From Scatosoma sp045660265 (GTDB lineage Bacteria > Bacillota > Clostridia > Christensenellales > Borkfalkiaceae), in contig JAZRDM010000016.1 of NCBI GenBank assembly GCA_045660265.1, positions 1 through 27,275 on the forward strand: 27,275 nt of DNA, written 5' to 3'. This document shows positions 16,314-25,381 of this stretch, one piece after another. Within the stretch, counting starts at the first letter, position 1, and every line of letters begins with the position of its first letter. The position numbers and the translations under genes are program-made. The notes under the pieces were generated by a model that was given only the letters and a program-made list of their open reading frames with translations, had not been told where the DNA came from and ran no database searches.

Positions 16314-17282
16314 ATGGCAAATAGTGAACTTTTGAAGAGTAAAAGAGTGTATACGCGTAAGCAAAAACGACTGGTTTTTTATACGCTGATGTTTGCATTG
16401 CCTATTTTACAGCTTTTGCTTTTCTATATTTATGTAAATTTCAACTCGATCATACTGGCATTTACCAACAGTACGCCTAAGAAAACGGGATACGGGTATG
16501 ATATTTCGTTTACATGGGAACATCTTTCGACGGCGTTCAAGTATTTTTTTGGCACTGAAAGCGGAAGAATGCTTTGGAATTCACTACAGCTCTTTATTTG
16601 TCAGATTGTCATTGTCACGCCGCTGGCTTTGCTGTTTAGCTATTACATAGCCAAAGAAAAAGCAGGTTCTATGTTTTTTAGAATCATGCTGTATCTTCCG
16701 CAGGTTCTTTCCGTGGTTGTGTTGGGGGTTATCTTTCAATATTTGGCAAATGACGTATGGGTTGAAGTAGCCAAAAGTGTGTTTGGTATTGAAAATGCGA
16801 AAGGGTTGTTGTTAACGTCGAGTGACCCTAGCACACAATTTTATACAACCTTAATTTTTACGCTGTGGTTTAGCTTTGGCGCAAACGTTATTATTTATAC
16901 AGGTGCAATGAGCGGTGTAGATCAATCCATTGTGGAATCTGCGCAGTTGGATGGGGTGAACACCTTACAAGAATTTATCTTTATTTATGTTCCCATGATT
17001 TTTTCTACGGTGTCGACGTTTGTTATTACAAGTTTGGCAGGGATATTCAACAACCAAATGAACTTGCATGTTTTCTTTAACAATGGTGCTCCGCAAGAAG
17101 TCAATACCTTCGGCTACTATTTTTATAGAGTTGCGGCAAAGCACGTAGAAAATACGGCAGGGGGCAAGGATATGCTCTTGGAAGAATTGGCAGCGCTCGG
17201 GTTAATCGCTACTTTCATTTTAGTGCCGATTACCTTGCTGACTAGAAAGCTGTTGAAGAAATATGGACCTAGCGTCGAGTAA
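16314..17282 (+). CDS. ABC sugar permease, MalF-type
   Basis: This 322-aa inner-membrane protein has about six hydrophobic segments, starting after a basic N terminus (residues 1-22). The EAA loop that contacts the ATPase reads ESAQLDG at 208-214, followed by the usual FIFIYVPMI stretch. Length and order (first permease after the binding protein) fit the MalF/UgpA-like half of a CUT1 importer. GGGAGG precedes the ATG by normal spacing. No ATPase gene is present in the window; many Firmicutes CUT1 importers share one MsmX-type ATPase encoded elsewhere. Confidence 0.95.
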   Translation: MANSELLKSKRVYTRKQKRLVFYTLMFALPILQLLLFYIYVNFNSIILAFTNSTPKKTGYGYDISFTWEHLSTAFKYFFGTESGRMLWNSLQLFICQIVIVTPLALLFSYYIAKEKAGSMFFRIMLYLPQVLSVVVLGVIFQYLANDVWVEVAKSVFGIENAKGLLLTSSDPSTQFYTTLIFTLWFSFGANVIIYTGAMSGVDQSIVESAQLDGVNTLQEFIFIYVPMIFSTVSTFVITSLAGIFNNQMNLHVFFNNGAPQEVNTFGYYFYRVAAKHVENTAGGKDMLLEELAALGLIATFILVPITLLTRKLLKKYGPSVE

Positions 17283-17296
17283 GGGAGGGGAAAATT

Positions 17297-18259
17297 ATGA
17301 ATACGAAAAGTAAAAAGAAAATTCAACCTCTTGATATTGCGGTGTTTTCACTGTTAGTGCTTTTTGCCTTATCGTTGCTTTTATTGTTAGGGTGGGGCAT
17401 TTTTACATCCTTTAAGTCTTACGCCGACTTTGAACGCGGGAAAAACTATTTTGGGCTTCCCAATTTGGATAAAATGGGTGCGAAGGAAGCCTTGGCATTC
17501 GGTAATTATAGACGTATCCTTTTTGGAAAGGCGTTTAATATTAAATCGTTAAATGCGACGTATTATTCAGCTCTTTTTGGAGAGATTAAAAATCAGCCTA
17601 ACACGGTTTATAACCTGGGGGATTTCTTATTAAATTCCTTGCTTTATTCAGGGGTGTGTTCCTTCGTACATGCGTTTGTGGCTTTCACTTGTGCTTACCT
17701 TTGCGCGAAGTACAAATTCCGTTTTAGTGAATTTATTTACGTGGTTATGCTGGTTATTATGGCTGTTCCCATCGTTGGATCGACGCCGTCCATGATTCGT
17801 TTGCTTCGTGATTTGGGTATACACGATACGATATTTGCAATGGTTGCGTTAAATTTCAACTTTACAGGTATCTACTTTTTTGTATTCCATGCGCATATAT
17901 CGGGATTGTCGGATACGTATGTGGAGGCGGCGGAAATTGACGGGGCGTCGCAGTTTGGAATATTTTTGAGGATTATTTTCCCGCTGTGTATAAAAACTTT
18001 CTTTACGGTATTTTTATTACAGTTTATTCAGACCTGGAACGATTATCAAACTCCGCTTTTGTATTATCCCAACCATCCAACCCTTTCTTATGCGGTATTC
18101 CGTATGACGAGAAATACGACGGTGACGTCCATTTACGATCAAAACATACCCGTATGGGTGGCGGGTTGTATGATACTTGCAATCCCTATCTTCGTGATTT
18201 TTGTTGCCTTTAATAAGTTTTTGATGGGCAACTTGACGATGGGTGGATTGAAGGAGTAA
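17297..18259 (+). CDS. ABC sugar permease, MalG-type
   Basis: This 320-aa partner permease begins 14 bp after the first, with a strong GGGAGGGG site. The EAA motif reads EAAEIDGASQFGIFLRIIFP from residue 210, and the C terminus ends in the short cytoplasmic tail typical of MalG-like proteins. A hydrophilic insertion between the first and second membrane segments (about residues 38-105, including a FNIKSLNATYYSALFG stretch) is longer than in classical MalG and should face outward. It forms the transmembrane pore with the preceding permease. Confidence 0.95.
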   Translation: MNTKSKKKIQPLDIAVFSLLVLFALSLLLLLGWGIFTSFKSYADFERGKNYFGLPNLDKMGAKEALAFGNYRRILFGKAFNIKSLNATYYSALFGEIKNQPNTVYNLGDFLLNSLLYSGVCSFVHAFVAFTCAYLCAKYKFRFSEFIYVVMLVIMAVPIVGSTPSMIRLLRDLGIHDTIFAMVALNFNFTGIYFFVFHAHISGLSDTYVEAAEIDGASQFGIFLRIIFPLCIKTFFTVFLLQFIQTWNDYQTPLLYYPNHPTLSYAVFRMTRNTTVTSIYDQNIPVWVAGCMILAIPIFVIFVAFNKFLMGNLTMGGLKE

Positions 18260-18281
18260 TTGGCTATAAAGAGGAGAAAAG

Positions 18282-21200
18282 ATGAACAAGAAAACGAAGA
18301 TATTCACACTTGCGATGTGTGGCTTGATTGCTTGCGCTGGCGGGGCTGTGGCAGGCGTGCAAAAGGCAAATGCAGATATGGAGCTTGTGTTCCCTCAGGA
18401 GTATACCATTCAAGAGGAATATACCTATGGGGAAACGTTTATTGTGCCTGCTCCGTCAAGTGTAAGCATAAAAAACGGTACAAAGGAAACGGCGGCTGTG
18501 GACGTAGTGTTTCGTCTTCCGGACGGCACGGCGAAGAGCGAAGGCAGTTATACGTTAGATAAAACGGGGACGTATGAAATTACCTATTATAATGCAAACG
18601 GCGCGTCGGTGACAGAAACGTTTACGGTATATAAAAATACATATACCGTTGGGCAAGGCTCATCTGTTTCGTATGTAAATAATTTGGTCGGAGTAGAAGG
18701 GAAAAACGGCGTTGACGTACAGTTGAAGGACGGAACGTCCTTTACCTACAATCAAACGATCAATTTGAACGATTACGCGGGGGATACGTTGGAAATTTGT
18801 AAGATATTCCCCTTATTTAGATCGGACTCGAATGCGTCGCCGGATGCATCCACGGTTTCCGTAAAACTTGTGGATTGCTTTGATGATACAAAATTTGTAG
18901 AATTTTATATTTGGTGTGGTTCTGGCGGACAAAACGTATATGCGGGGGCTGGCGCAAGCACCCAAACGTTGACGGGCTTGGAAAATAATCCCAAACGTCC
19001 GGAAAACATGACGGATCCATACGAAGGCGGTATGTATAAAATTCACCGTCCGTCGCGCTATCAGTCAAATGCGGCTTGGGGAACGGGCTTGAGAGGCTTA
19101 AGCAATGCGGACTTTATCCAATTTGAAGGGGTTACGTTGGCTTGGGATCTTTCCGATTATAAAGTAAAGGCGAAAAATGAGGCGGCGTATACGCTTGTTA
19201 CGGATTTGGATTCTACGGAGATATACGATGCCGACGTGTTGGATTTTGAGTCCTTCTTTACCACGGGCGAAGTATATTTGAATATAGAGGCTTACAATTA
19301 TACGGCAAATTCTTTCCATTTCGGCATTGAAGAAATTTTTGGAAGAAAGGGCGAAGAATTGAAAAATACCAAATTGGTAGACGTGGAAAAGCCGGAAATT
19401 GTTGTAGACGTAGAACCAACCGTTGGTAATACCATTTACCTGCAAAAAGGGAAAGAATTTACGCTGCCCAAATTAGAAGGCGTCTTTGATTTGAATTATT
19501 ACGGTGATACGCGTGTGGAAATTTACCGCAATTACGGTAAGACGGGTGAAGTCTTATTTAATGTTGTAGACGGCATGTTTGTTCCTACAATGCTCGGCAA
19601 TTACACGGCGGTTTACACCGCGGTTGACGCGTATGGGAACGCCCAAAAGTATCTTTTAGAAATGGTCGTTTTAGATGAAACGAGTATGAACTACGAGCCG
19701 ATTTCATTATCAAAGCTTGTTGCAGCAAAAAGCAATGAAATTCCTCGTTTGGAAGTAAGTGGATTAAATAAGAAAGTAGCGACAAGCGTTTTCGCGACAA
19801 CCCCTAACGGTGAGCAGATTACAGTGCTTGCCAATGCTTTGGGTGAATATGAATTTATCCCCGAATATACAGGGAAGTATACAATAACGTATATTCTTAA
19901 AGACAACGTATACGAGGAAACATATTCGTATAAAGTGGAATGTGTTGATGAAGGCTCGGCGGTGTTTAACAATCCGTTTACATTTCCTATCAGCTTTATA
20001 AAGGGAGCATCGTACACGATTCCTTCTGTTAGCGCTTATACCGCAGGAGATGGGGAATTCAATGAACATGAAGCGACGCTTAGTGTTTCTGTGGACGGAA
20101 GCGCATATCAAGAGCTTTCAAGTGCGCAAATGCAATCCTATAAGGTGGAAGCAAATCAAACGTTGCAGTTTAAAGCAACCTATGGAGATAATGCGGTGGA
20201 ATCAACCGTATATGCGGTGGTAGACGTTGGTTTTGGCAAAACGGCCTTGGAAAAAGATTACTTGCGGTATATGCAAGGGAACTTTACCTCTTCATCGATG
20301 ACGAAGTCAGGAGCAGAATACGTCTTTGACGGTGATGGAAAATTACAATTTATTAACCCGATTTCTAGCGGAAAATTCCAACTCTCTTTCACACTGCAAG
20401 CGAAAACCGCAGAAAATATTGTGATTGTACTGCGAGATATTTGTCAACCTGAAAGCAATTATATCGTGTACACCTATGCGAAGAAAAATACTGCAACGGT
20501 CACGTTGAATGCGAAACAATATATGGATGGGGAACTTGTCTTAGATAAGACGATTCCTACTAAGTATAAAGAATTGTGCGGCATATATACAGCCGAGGAT
20601 GAAAATATGGACAAAATCGGTGAGTATGAAATGTCCTATTCTTCGTTAGGCTTAACTACGAGCGACGTTCTTTTAAGCGGTGTAAAATCTTTTGAAAAGG
20701 ATAGAGCTTTAGTAGAAATATTTGTAACAGGAGCAACGGAAGGTTGCAGTGTTACGTTGTCCAAATTAAATAATCAAAGTTTCTCTACGAGTATTTTTGA
20801 AAGTAAACCGCAGATGAAGTATGTAGAAAGCAACGGGGTACAAGAGATAAAAAGTACGTATACGATTTCGCCTTGCTATGCAAGCTCGGTATTGTGTTCG
20901 ATTTTGCAAAAGGACGTGACGGTGACCGTTCACGCACCTAACGGAGAAATTGCGCGTAGCGTAGATGGCGTAGCATTAGAAAAAGTTGTCGCAGATAAAG
21001 CTTATGTTATGGAATTGACGCAATCAGGTCAATATCGCGTCGTTTACGAGGTTTCTTGCGTTGGTGCGTCGAGGACAAGCGGAGAAACAATGTTGTCGGA
21101 TGACGATTATTACATTATCAACGTAAGCGAAGGAATTGCTCCTCAAATCAAGTTTAACGATGGCTCTAATGAGCAAACGACATTGCAGCTTAAAGTTGGA

Positions 21201-21425
21201 AGTTCTCATACGATAAAAGAATTTTCGGTGACGGATAACGTGACGCATAATGAAAAAATCAAGGTTTACGTCATGATTCTTGACAAAGGATTTATGTTAG
21301 AAGAGAACGGTTATAACGTAACCTCTTACGTTTTCAAAAACGCAGGCGAATTTATTGTTTACATTCTTGCGTATGACGAGCTTGGAAACAGCTCCTCGCT
21401 TTATTACAACGTCATCGTATCTTAA
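18282..21425 (+). CDS. Large secreted Ig-like/beta-sandwich protein of unknown function
   Basis: This 1047-aa protein has a type I signal peptide predicted to be cut after KANA (residue 31). Several Ig-like units can be picked out from recurring endings such as GTYEITYYNANG, GNYTAVYTAVDAYGN, GKYTITYILKDN and GEFIVYILAYDELGN. Between them lie two longer beta-rich stretches (about 130-350 and 650-850) that could be lectin-like sandwich domains. No catalytic motif, lipobox, LPXTG or membrane anchor is visible. AGAGGAG supports the start. Its place between the importer and the DUF4838 lipoprotein suggests an extracellular glycan-binding or scaffolding role (inference). I do not recognise a named family for the whole protein. 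Confidence 0.75.
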   Translation: MNKKTKIFTLAMCGLIACAGGAVAGVQKANADMELVFPQEYTIQEEYTYGETFIVPAPSSVSIKNGTKETAAVDVVFRLPDGTAKSEGSYTLDKTGTYEITYYNANGASVTETFTVYKNTYTVGQGSSVSYVNNLVGVEGKNGVDVQLKDGTSFTYNQTINLNDYAGDTLEICKIFPLFRSDSNASPDASTVSVKLVDCFDDTKFVEFYIWCGSGGQNVYAGAGASTQTLTGLENNPKRPENMTDPYEGGMYKIHRPSRYQSNAAWGTGLRGLSNADFIQFEGVTLAWDLSDYKVKAKNEAAYTLVTDLDSTEIYDADVLDFESFFTTGEVYLNIEAYNYTANSFHFGIEEIFGRKGEELKNTKLVDVEKPEIVVDVEPTVGNTIYLQKGKEFTLPKLEGVFDLNYYGDTRVEIYRNYGKTGEVLFNVVDGMFVPTMLGNYTAVYTAVDAYGNAQKYLLEMVVLDETSMNYEPISLSKLVAAKSNEIPRLEVSGLNKKVATSVFATTPNGEQITVLANALGEYEFIPEYTGKYTITYILKDNVYEETYSYKVECVDEGSAVFNNPFTFPISFIKGASYTIPSVSAYTAGDGEFNEHEATLSVSVDGSAYQELSSAQMQSYKVEANQTLQFKATYGDNAVESTVYAVVDVGFGKTALEKDYLRYMQGNFTSSSMTKSGAEYVFDGDGKLQFINPISSGKFQLSFTLQAKTAENIVIVLRDICQPESNYIVYTYAKKNTATVTLNAKQYMDGELVLDKTIPTKYKELCGIYTAEDENMDKIGEYEMSYSSLGLTTSDVLLSGVKSFEKDRALVEIFVTGATEGCSVTLSKLNNQSFSTSIFESKPQMKYVESNGVQEIKSTYTISPCYASSVLCSILQKDVTVTVHAPNGEIARSVDGVALEKVVADKAYVMELTQSGQYRVVYEVSCVGASRTSGETMLSDDDYYIINVSEGIAPQIKFNDGSNEQTTLQLKVGSSHTIKEFSVTDNVTHNEKIKVYVMILDKGFMLEENGYNVTSYVFKNAGEFIVYILAYDELGNSSSLYYNVIVS

Positions 21426-21437
21426 AAGGAGGGAGAG

Positions 21438-23459
21438 ATGATAAAACGCATAGTTTCTTTATTGCTCGGTGCGGTTTGTGTGTGCGCGTGTTTTTGCTCG
21501 TGTAAGGAAAAAACTGTTGTTGTGGAGCCGAGAGATAAATATAAATATACGCAAGGCGTACACGATTTATCCGCGCCTGAAATGGATGAATATATCGTGA
21601 AAAGCGGAAAAAGCGATTATAAGCTTCTTTTGCCCGCAAAGAAAGACTCTAATTTGACTGTTGCGGAATCGGAGTTGAAATACTTTTTTGAAGAAGCAAC
21701 GGGGGTAAAGTTGGAGACGGTTATAGAGCCTGAAAGCGGCTTAACGCATACCGAAAACGGAAAGTATATTTCCCTTGGCGCAACGCAGATGCTTGCCTCT
21801 TCCAACGTTGACGTTAAAGAGAATTCTTTAGGCTCGCAAGGTGTGCGTATTGTTACAAAAGATAAAACGGTATACATGACGGGCTCGACAAGTGTAGGCA
21901 CGCTGAATGCTGTATATACCTTCTTAAACATTTTGTTTGGATATGAACAGTTTTCTTACGATTGCTATACGCTGAATAAAAAATCCGACCTTAAATTGCG
22001 CAATTTTAACGTAATTGACGTACCGGATATTCAAATGAGAGCATGCCCGTCAACACTTACGGAGTTGAACCCGAATAACGTGCAATATCGACTTCGCACG
22101 CGTGCTTGGAACGAGTATTTTATGCCCATAGGCGATACGGAAAGCGGCGCAACGACGCACGTTTGCCATAATACCATCAACGTTATTCCGAGGGGAGCAG
22201 AAACGTCTAGACCCAACTGGTTTTCCAATAAAAGCGGTGAAGGCGAAGGAAATACGCAGCTTTGTTATACGGCGCGCGGCAATCAAGAAGATTATGACGC
22301 GTTGATCGATCGTATTACGTACGTTATTTCTCGTTCTTTAATGAAGTATACGCCAGAAAAATATCCTCTCCGTAATATTATTGCCTTTACGCATGAGGAT
22401 AACGAGATGGTAATGTGCCGTTGCGCAAGTTGTTTGGAGGCGGAGAAAAAATACGGTACGGAATCCGGTGCAGCGATTGTCGTAGCAAACGACGTAGCTG
22501 AACATTTGCAGGAATGGATGAATCAGCCGGAAAACGCAGAATACAAACGCGATGAACTCAAAGTCGTATTCTTTGCGTACCGTGCTTTCGTTTCGGCTCC
22601 TGCGCATTATGATGAAGAACAAGGGAAATACGTAATCAATCACCCCGATCTTCAAATGCGCGACGACGTTGGCGTATTCTATGCGATTTCCGACGGGTTG
22701 AGCTATCAACAAAATATTTATAGCGAAGCGAGCGAAGAAGGACTTCAAAATTCCTTAAAGTGGTTTGATATTGCTCCGTCTGTGTATCTTTGGACGTATA
22801 ATGCAAATTTCGGTAATTTTATGTTTAGAACGGCTGGGACAAATTTCTATGATACGGATGCCTATCAATTTTTTGCGGCAGGCGGCGCGGATTTGATGTT
22901 TATGCAAGGCGCAACGCCCAGTGATAACGTGACCTCTTTCCAAGCTTTAGACATCTATTTGGATTCTAAAATGCAATGGGATACCACGCAGGATATTAAC
23001 GAGTTGACGCAAAGATGGTTTAAGGCAACGTTCAAGGATGCCGCCGACGTGATGTATCAGTTATACGTACAGGAAAATAACTGGGCAACCATCATAGCAA
23101 ACGAAACGAAAAAAATTGCAATCACAGGCATTATCAATTATTCAATCACGCGTGAATATTTCAAATATGAGATGCTGAAAGGCTGGTTGGATATAATTGA
23201 GGAAGCGAGAAGTTTAGTTGCGAAGTATGAAACGAGCGACCCTGAGCTCTATTCGACTATCAAGGAGCATATTGATATCGAATGGATTTGTCCCGCATAT
23301 TATATGATTTCGTATAATGCGCAAAGCTTGTCCAATGAAACGTATAATGAAATCGTTTCGTATTTCAAAACGGATATTTCTGGTTTGCGCGATTTTCGGC
23401 TTTCTGAAAAATCGACAACTACGATTGGAACTTGGAGTGCTGGTTTATCCTTGCGATAA
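21438..23459 (+). CDS. DUF4838 lipoprotein, putative glycoside hydrolase
   Basis: This 673-aa protein has a Cys-rich lipoprotein-type leader (likely lipid site Cys22 in FCSC, although Cys18 is possible). The body aligns throughout with the C-terminal domain of the 6770 gene: an N-terminal subdomain ending in LFGYEQFSYDCYTLN, then NWFSNKSGEGEGNTQLCYTA, the Cys327-x-Cys329-x2-Cys332 cluster, GVFYAISDG, LWTYNANFGNF and FMQGATPS. DUF4838 proteins are sometimes annotated as alpha-glucuronidase or GH20-like, but no reaction is established to my knowledge. AAAGGAGGG gives a strong start 12 bp after the previous gene. It is the membrane-tethered paralogue of the released giant enzyme. Confidence 0.85.
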   Translation: MIKRIVSLLLGAVCVCACFCSCKEKTVVVEPRDKYKYTQGVHDLSAPEMDEYIVKSGKSDYKLLLPAKKDSNLTVAESELKYFFEEATGVKLETVIEPESGLTHTENGKYISLGATQMLASSNVDVKENSLGSQGVRIVTKDKTVYMTGSTSVGTLNAVYTFLNILFGYEQFSYDCYTLNKKSDLKLRNFNVIDVPDIQMRACPSTLTELNPNNVQYRLRTRAWNEYFMPIGDTESGATTHVCHNTINVIPRGAETSRPNWFSNKSGEGEGNTQLCYTARGNQEDYDALIDRITYVISRSLMKYTPEKYPLRNIIAFTHEDNEMVMCRCASCLEAEKKYGTESGAAIVVANDVAEHLQEWMNQPENAEYKRDELKVVFFAYRAFVSAPAHYDEEQGKYVINHPDLQMRDDVGVFYAISDGLSYQQNIYSEASEEGLQNSLKWFDIAPSVYLWTYNANFGNFMFRTAGTNFYDTDAYQFFAAGGADLMFMQGATPSDNVTSFQALDIYLDSKMQWDTTQDINELTQRWFKATFKDAADVMYQLYVQENNWATIIANETKKIAITGIINYSITREYFKYEMLKGWLDIIEEARSLVAKYETSDPELYSTIKEHIDIEWICPAYYMISYNAQSLSNETYNEIVSYFKTDISGLRDFRLSEKSTTTIGTWSAGLSLR

Positions 23460-23487
23460 GCTTATGTGATATGGGAGAAAGGTAAAC

Positions 23488-25368
23488 ATGAAGAAAATTT
23501 TATCTTTATTATTATCTTGCACGATATGTTTTGCAACGGTAATGGCAACGGGGTGTAAGGATGACCCTACAACGAGTGATTCGGTGCAAACGATAGAACG
23601 TTTGGAGCTGGAAACAGAAAATTGTCTTCTGACGTTAGGGGATAGGGTGCAATTATTTGCTTCTTATAACGAAATCGATGGAGAAACTCCGACATGGTCA
23701 TCTTCCGCGCCCGACGTTGTTTCGGTGGATAAAAACGGATGGATAGAAGCATTGAAGGCAGGCTCTTCCATTATAACTGTTAAATATGGCACGAAAACGG
23801 CATCGTGTACAGTAGAGGTAGGGTTATCGGACAACGTGCCTGTTCTTGCGTTTGTAAATAATATACGCGATGAAATCACCTTGATGAAATCTTCTACTTT
23901 TGATTTTAGCGTATGCGTACAATTTAACGGCAAGACTTTCTATGACGGCGAAATTGAATATTTTGTTTCCGATGAATCTATTGCAACGATTCAAGACGGG
24001 AAACTGGAAACGAAAAATGTAGCTGGAAGTACGCAGGTTAGCGTATTGGCTACTTGGCGTGGACAGATCGTTCACGCGAAAACGGTTACCGTGAACGTCA
24101 TTTCTGAAAGCACCGTATTGTTGAATAGTGGGCGATTAACCTCCGTGGATTTGTATACGGTGGCAGAGCATGCAGGGGAAACGTATGCTACGTCGCAAAC
24201 TATTTCATCCGTCTTTATTTCTGAGGACGGGGTGGAGGTGCAAGACTATGCGTTAAGTATCTTAGACGAAGGGATTGCAAGTATTGAACAATCAGGGAAT
24301 GAATGGATTATCCATTCGAAGAAGGCAGGGAAAACAAACTTGATTGTTTCCTATGCGGATAAAGAATTTTTATTCGACGTTTTGGTAAGCCGTCCTGTTT
24401 TGGAACTTGAGCAAACGATTGATTATTCAAAAACCGACGGGAAATATCTTGATACGGCAAGTAAAACGCTGAAACACATAAACGATTTGCTGGAAGGCGG
24501 AGCGAATTTGGTTTCTTACGAGCTGATGGGTAAAGAATACAAAATAAAAGACGGCACGCTGGACCTTCCTATGGGGAAAAGCAGTACGGTCACTTTATAC
24601 AATGAAAATGTTGGTTATCGTATGACGATGCACGCATATACGACGATTATTGATGAATTGAAGGATTTTGAGTTGATTTATGCGGGGGATAGTGAAACCG
24701 ACGTAACGGGCGTATATATGCTTGCAAAAGATATTATTGAACCGCAAACGGTTTTGAGTATGCCAAACGGAAAAGTCCCCAATAACTTTGCTGGTACGTT
24801 TGACGGTAAAGGGCACGTGCTCTCATTTACGATGAGACACGGAGAGTATAAATTCGGTTTATTCGGTCAGTTTTTGAAAGGTGCAACGATAAAAAATCTT
24901 GCATTAAACAATATCACAAAGAGCGGGACGGCAGGGAAAAATCCTTCGGGGATTATTTGCTTCGAAGCCTTCCAAAATGCTTCTGTAAACACACTTGAAA
25001 ATATTTTTGTGGATTTACAATTTATGGAAGCAGGTGCAAGCAACCTTGCGTTTATGGGAAATGTGATGCAACGAGTGGAATTAAAGAATGTCATCATTCA
25101 CGTTCCTACCGTTCCTCAAGGCGATACGTACGGCGCATTTGCTCGTCAAAATGCAGCTTCCGTTAGCAATAGCTACGTCATATCCACAGCACCTTTGTAC
25201 GTGACGGTACAAGAAACCAATTATAAAGTTGTCCCCACACATTATGCAACTTATGATGAAATGAAAGAAGCGGGGAACGATTATTCGTCGTTTAGTTCGG
25301 AATTTTGGGATACGACAACATACGGCATTCCCGTATGGAAAACCTTGGTGCAGGATTTTGCTTATTAA
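23488..25368 (+). CDS. BIG2 surface lipoprotein with a diverged beta-helix module
   Basis: This 626-aa protein has lipobox ATGC with lipid-accepting Cys23. A clear BIG2 domain lies at about 37-112 (WSSSAPDVVSVDKNG core). Two further Ig-like stretches (about 114-205 and 206-302) follow. The C-terminal part is a diverged single copy of the module seen in the 2791 and 6770 genes, recognised by TTIIDELKDFEL (from about 383), GTFDGKGH and GATIKNLALNN, but without the long NCYIER block. It probably displays a binding domain on the cell surface (inference). It lies 28 bp after the DUF4838 lipoprotein and 13 bp before the phosphorylase gene. Confidence 0.85.
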   Translation: MKKILSLLLSCTICFATVMATGCKDDPTTSDSVQTIERLELETENCLLTLGDRVQLFASYNEIDGETPTWSSSAPDVVSVDKNGWIEALKAGSSIITVKYGTKTASCTVEVGLSDNVPVLAFVNNIRDEITLMKSSTFDFSVCVQFNGKTFYDGEIEYFVSDESIATIQDGKLETKNVAGSTQVSVLATWRGQIVHAKTVTVNVISESTVLLNSGRLTSVDLYTVAEHAGETYATSQTISSVFISEDGVEVQDYALSILDEGIASIEQSGNEWIIHSKKAGKTNLIVSYADKEFLFDVLVSRPVLELEQTIDYSKTDGKYLDTASKTLKHINDLLEGGANLVSYELMGKEYKIKDGTLDLPMGKSSTVTLYNENVGYRMTMHAYTTIIDELKDFELIYAGDSETDVTGVYMLAKDIIEPQTVLSMPNGKVPNNFAGTFDGKGHVLSFTMRHGEYKFGLFGQFLKGATIKNLALNNITKSGTAGKNPSGIICFEAFQNASVNTLENIFVDLQFMEAGASNLAFMGNVMQRVELKNVIIHVPTVPQGDTYGAFARQNAASVSNSYVISTAPLYVTVQETNYKVVPTHYATYDEMKEAGNDYSSFSSEFWDTTTYGIPVWKTLVQDFAY

Positions 25369-25381
25369 AAGGAGATAGTAG

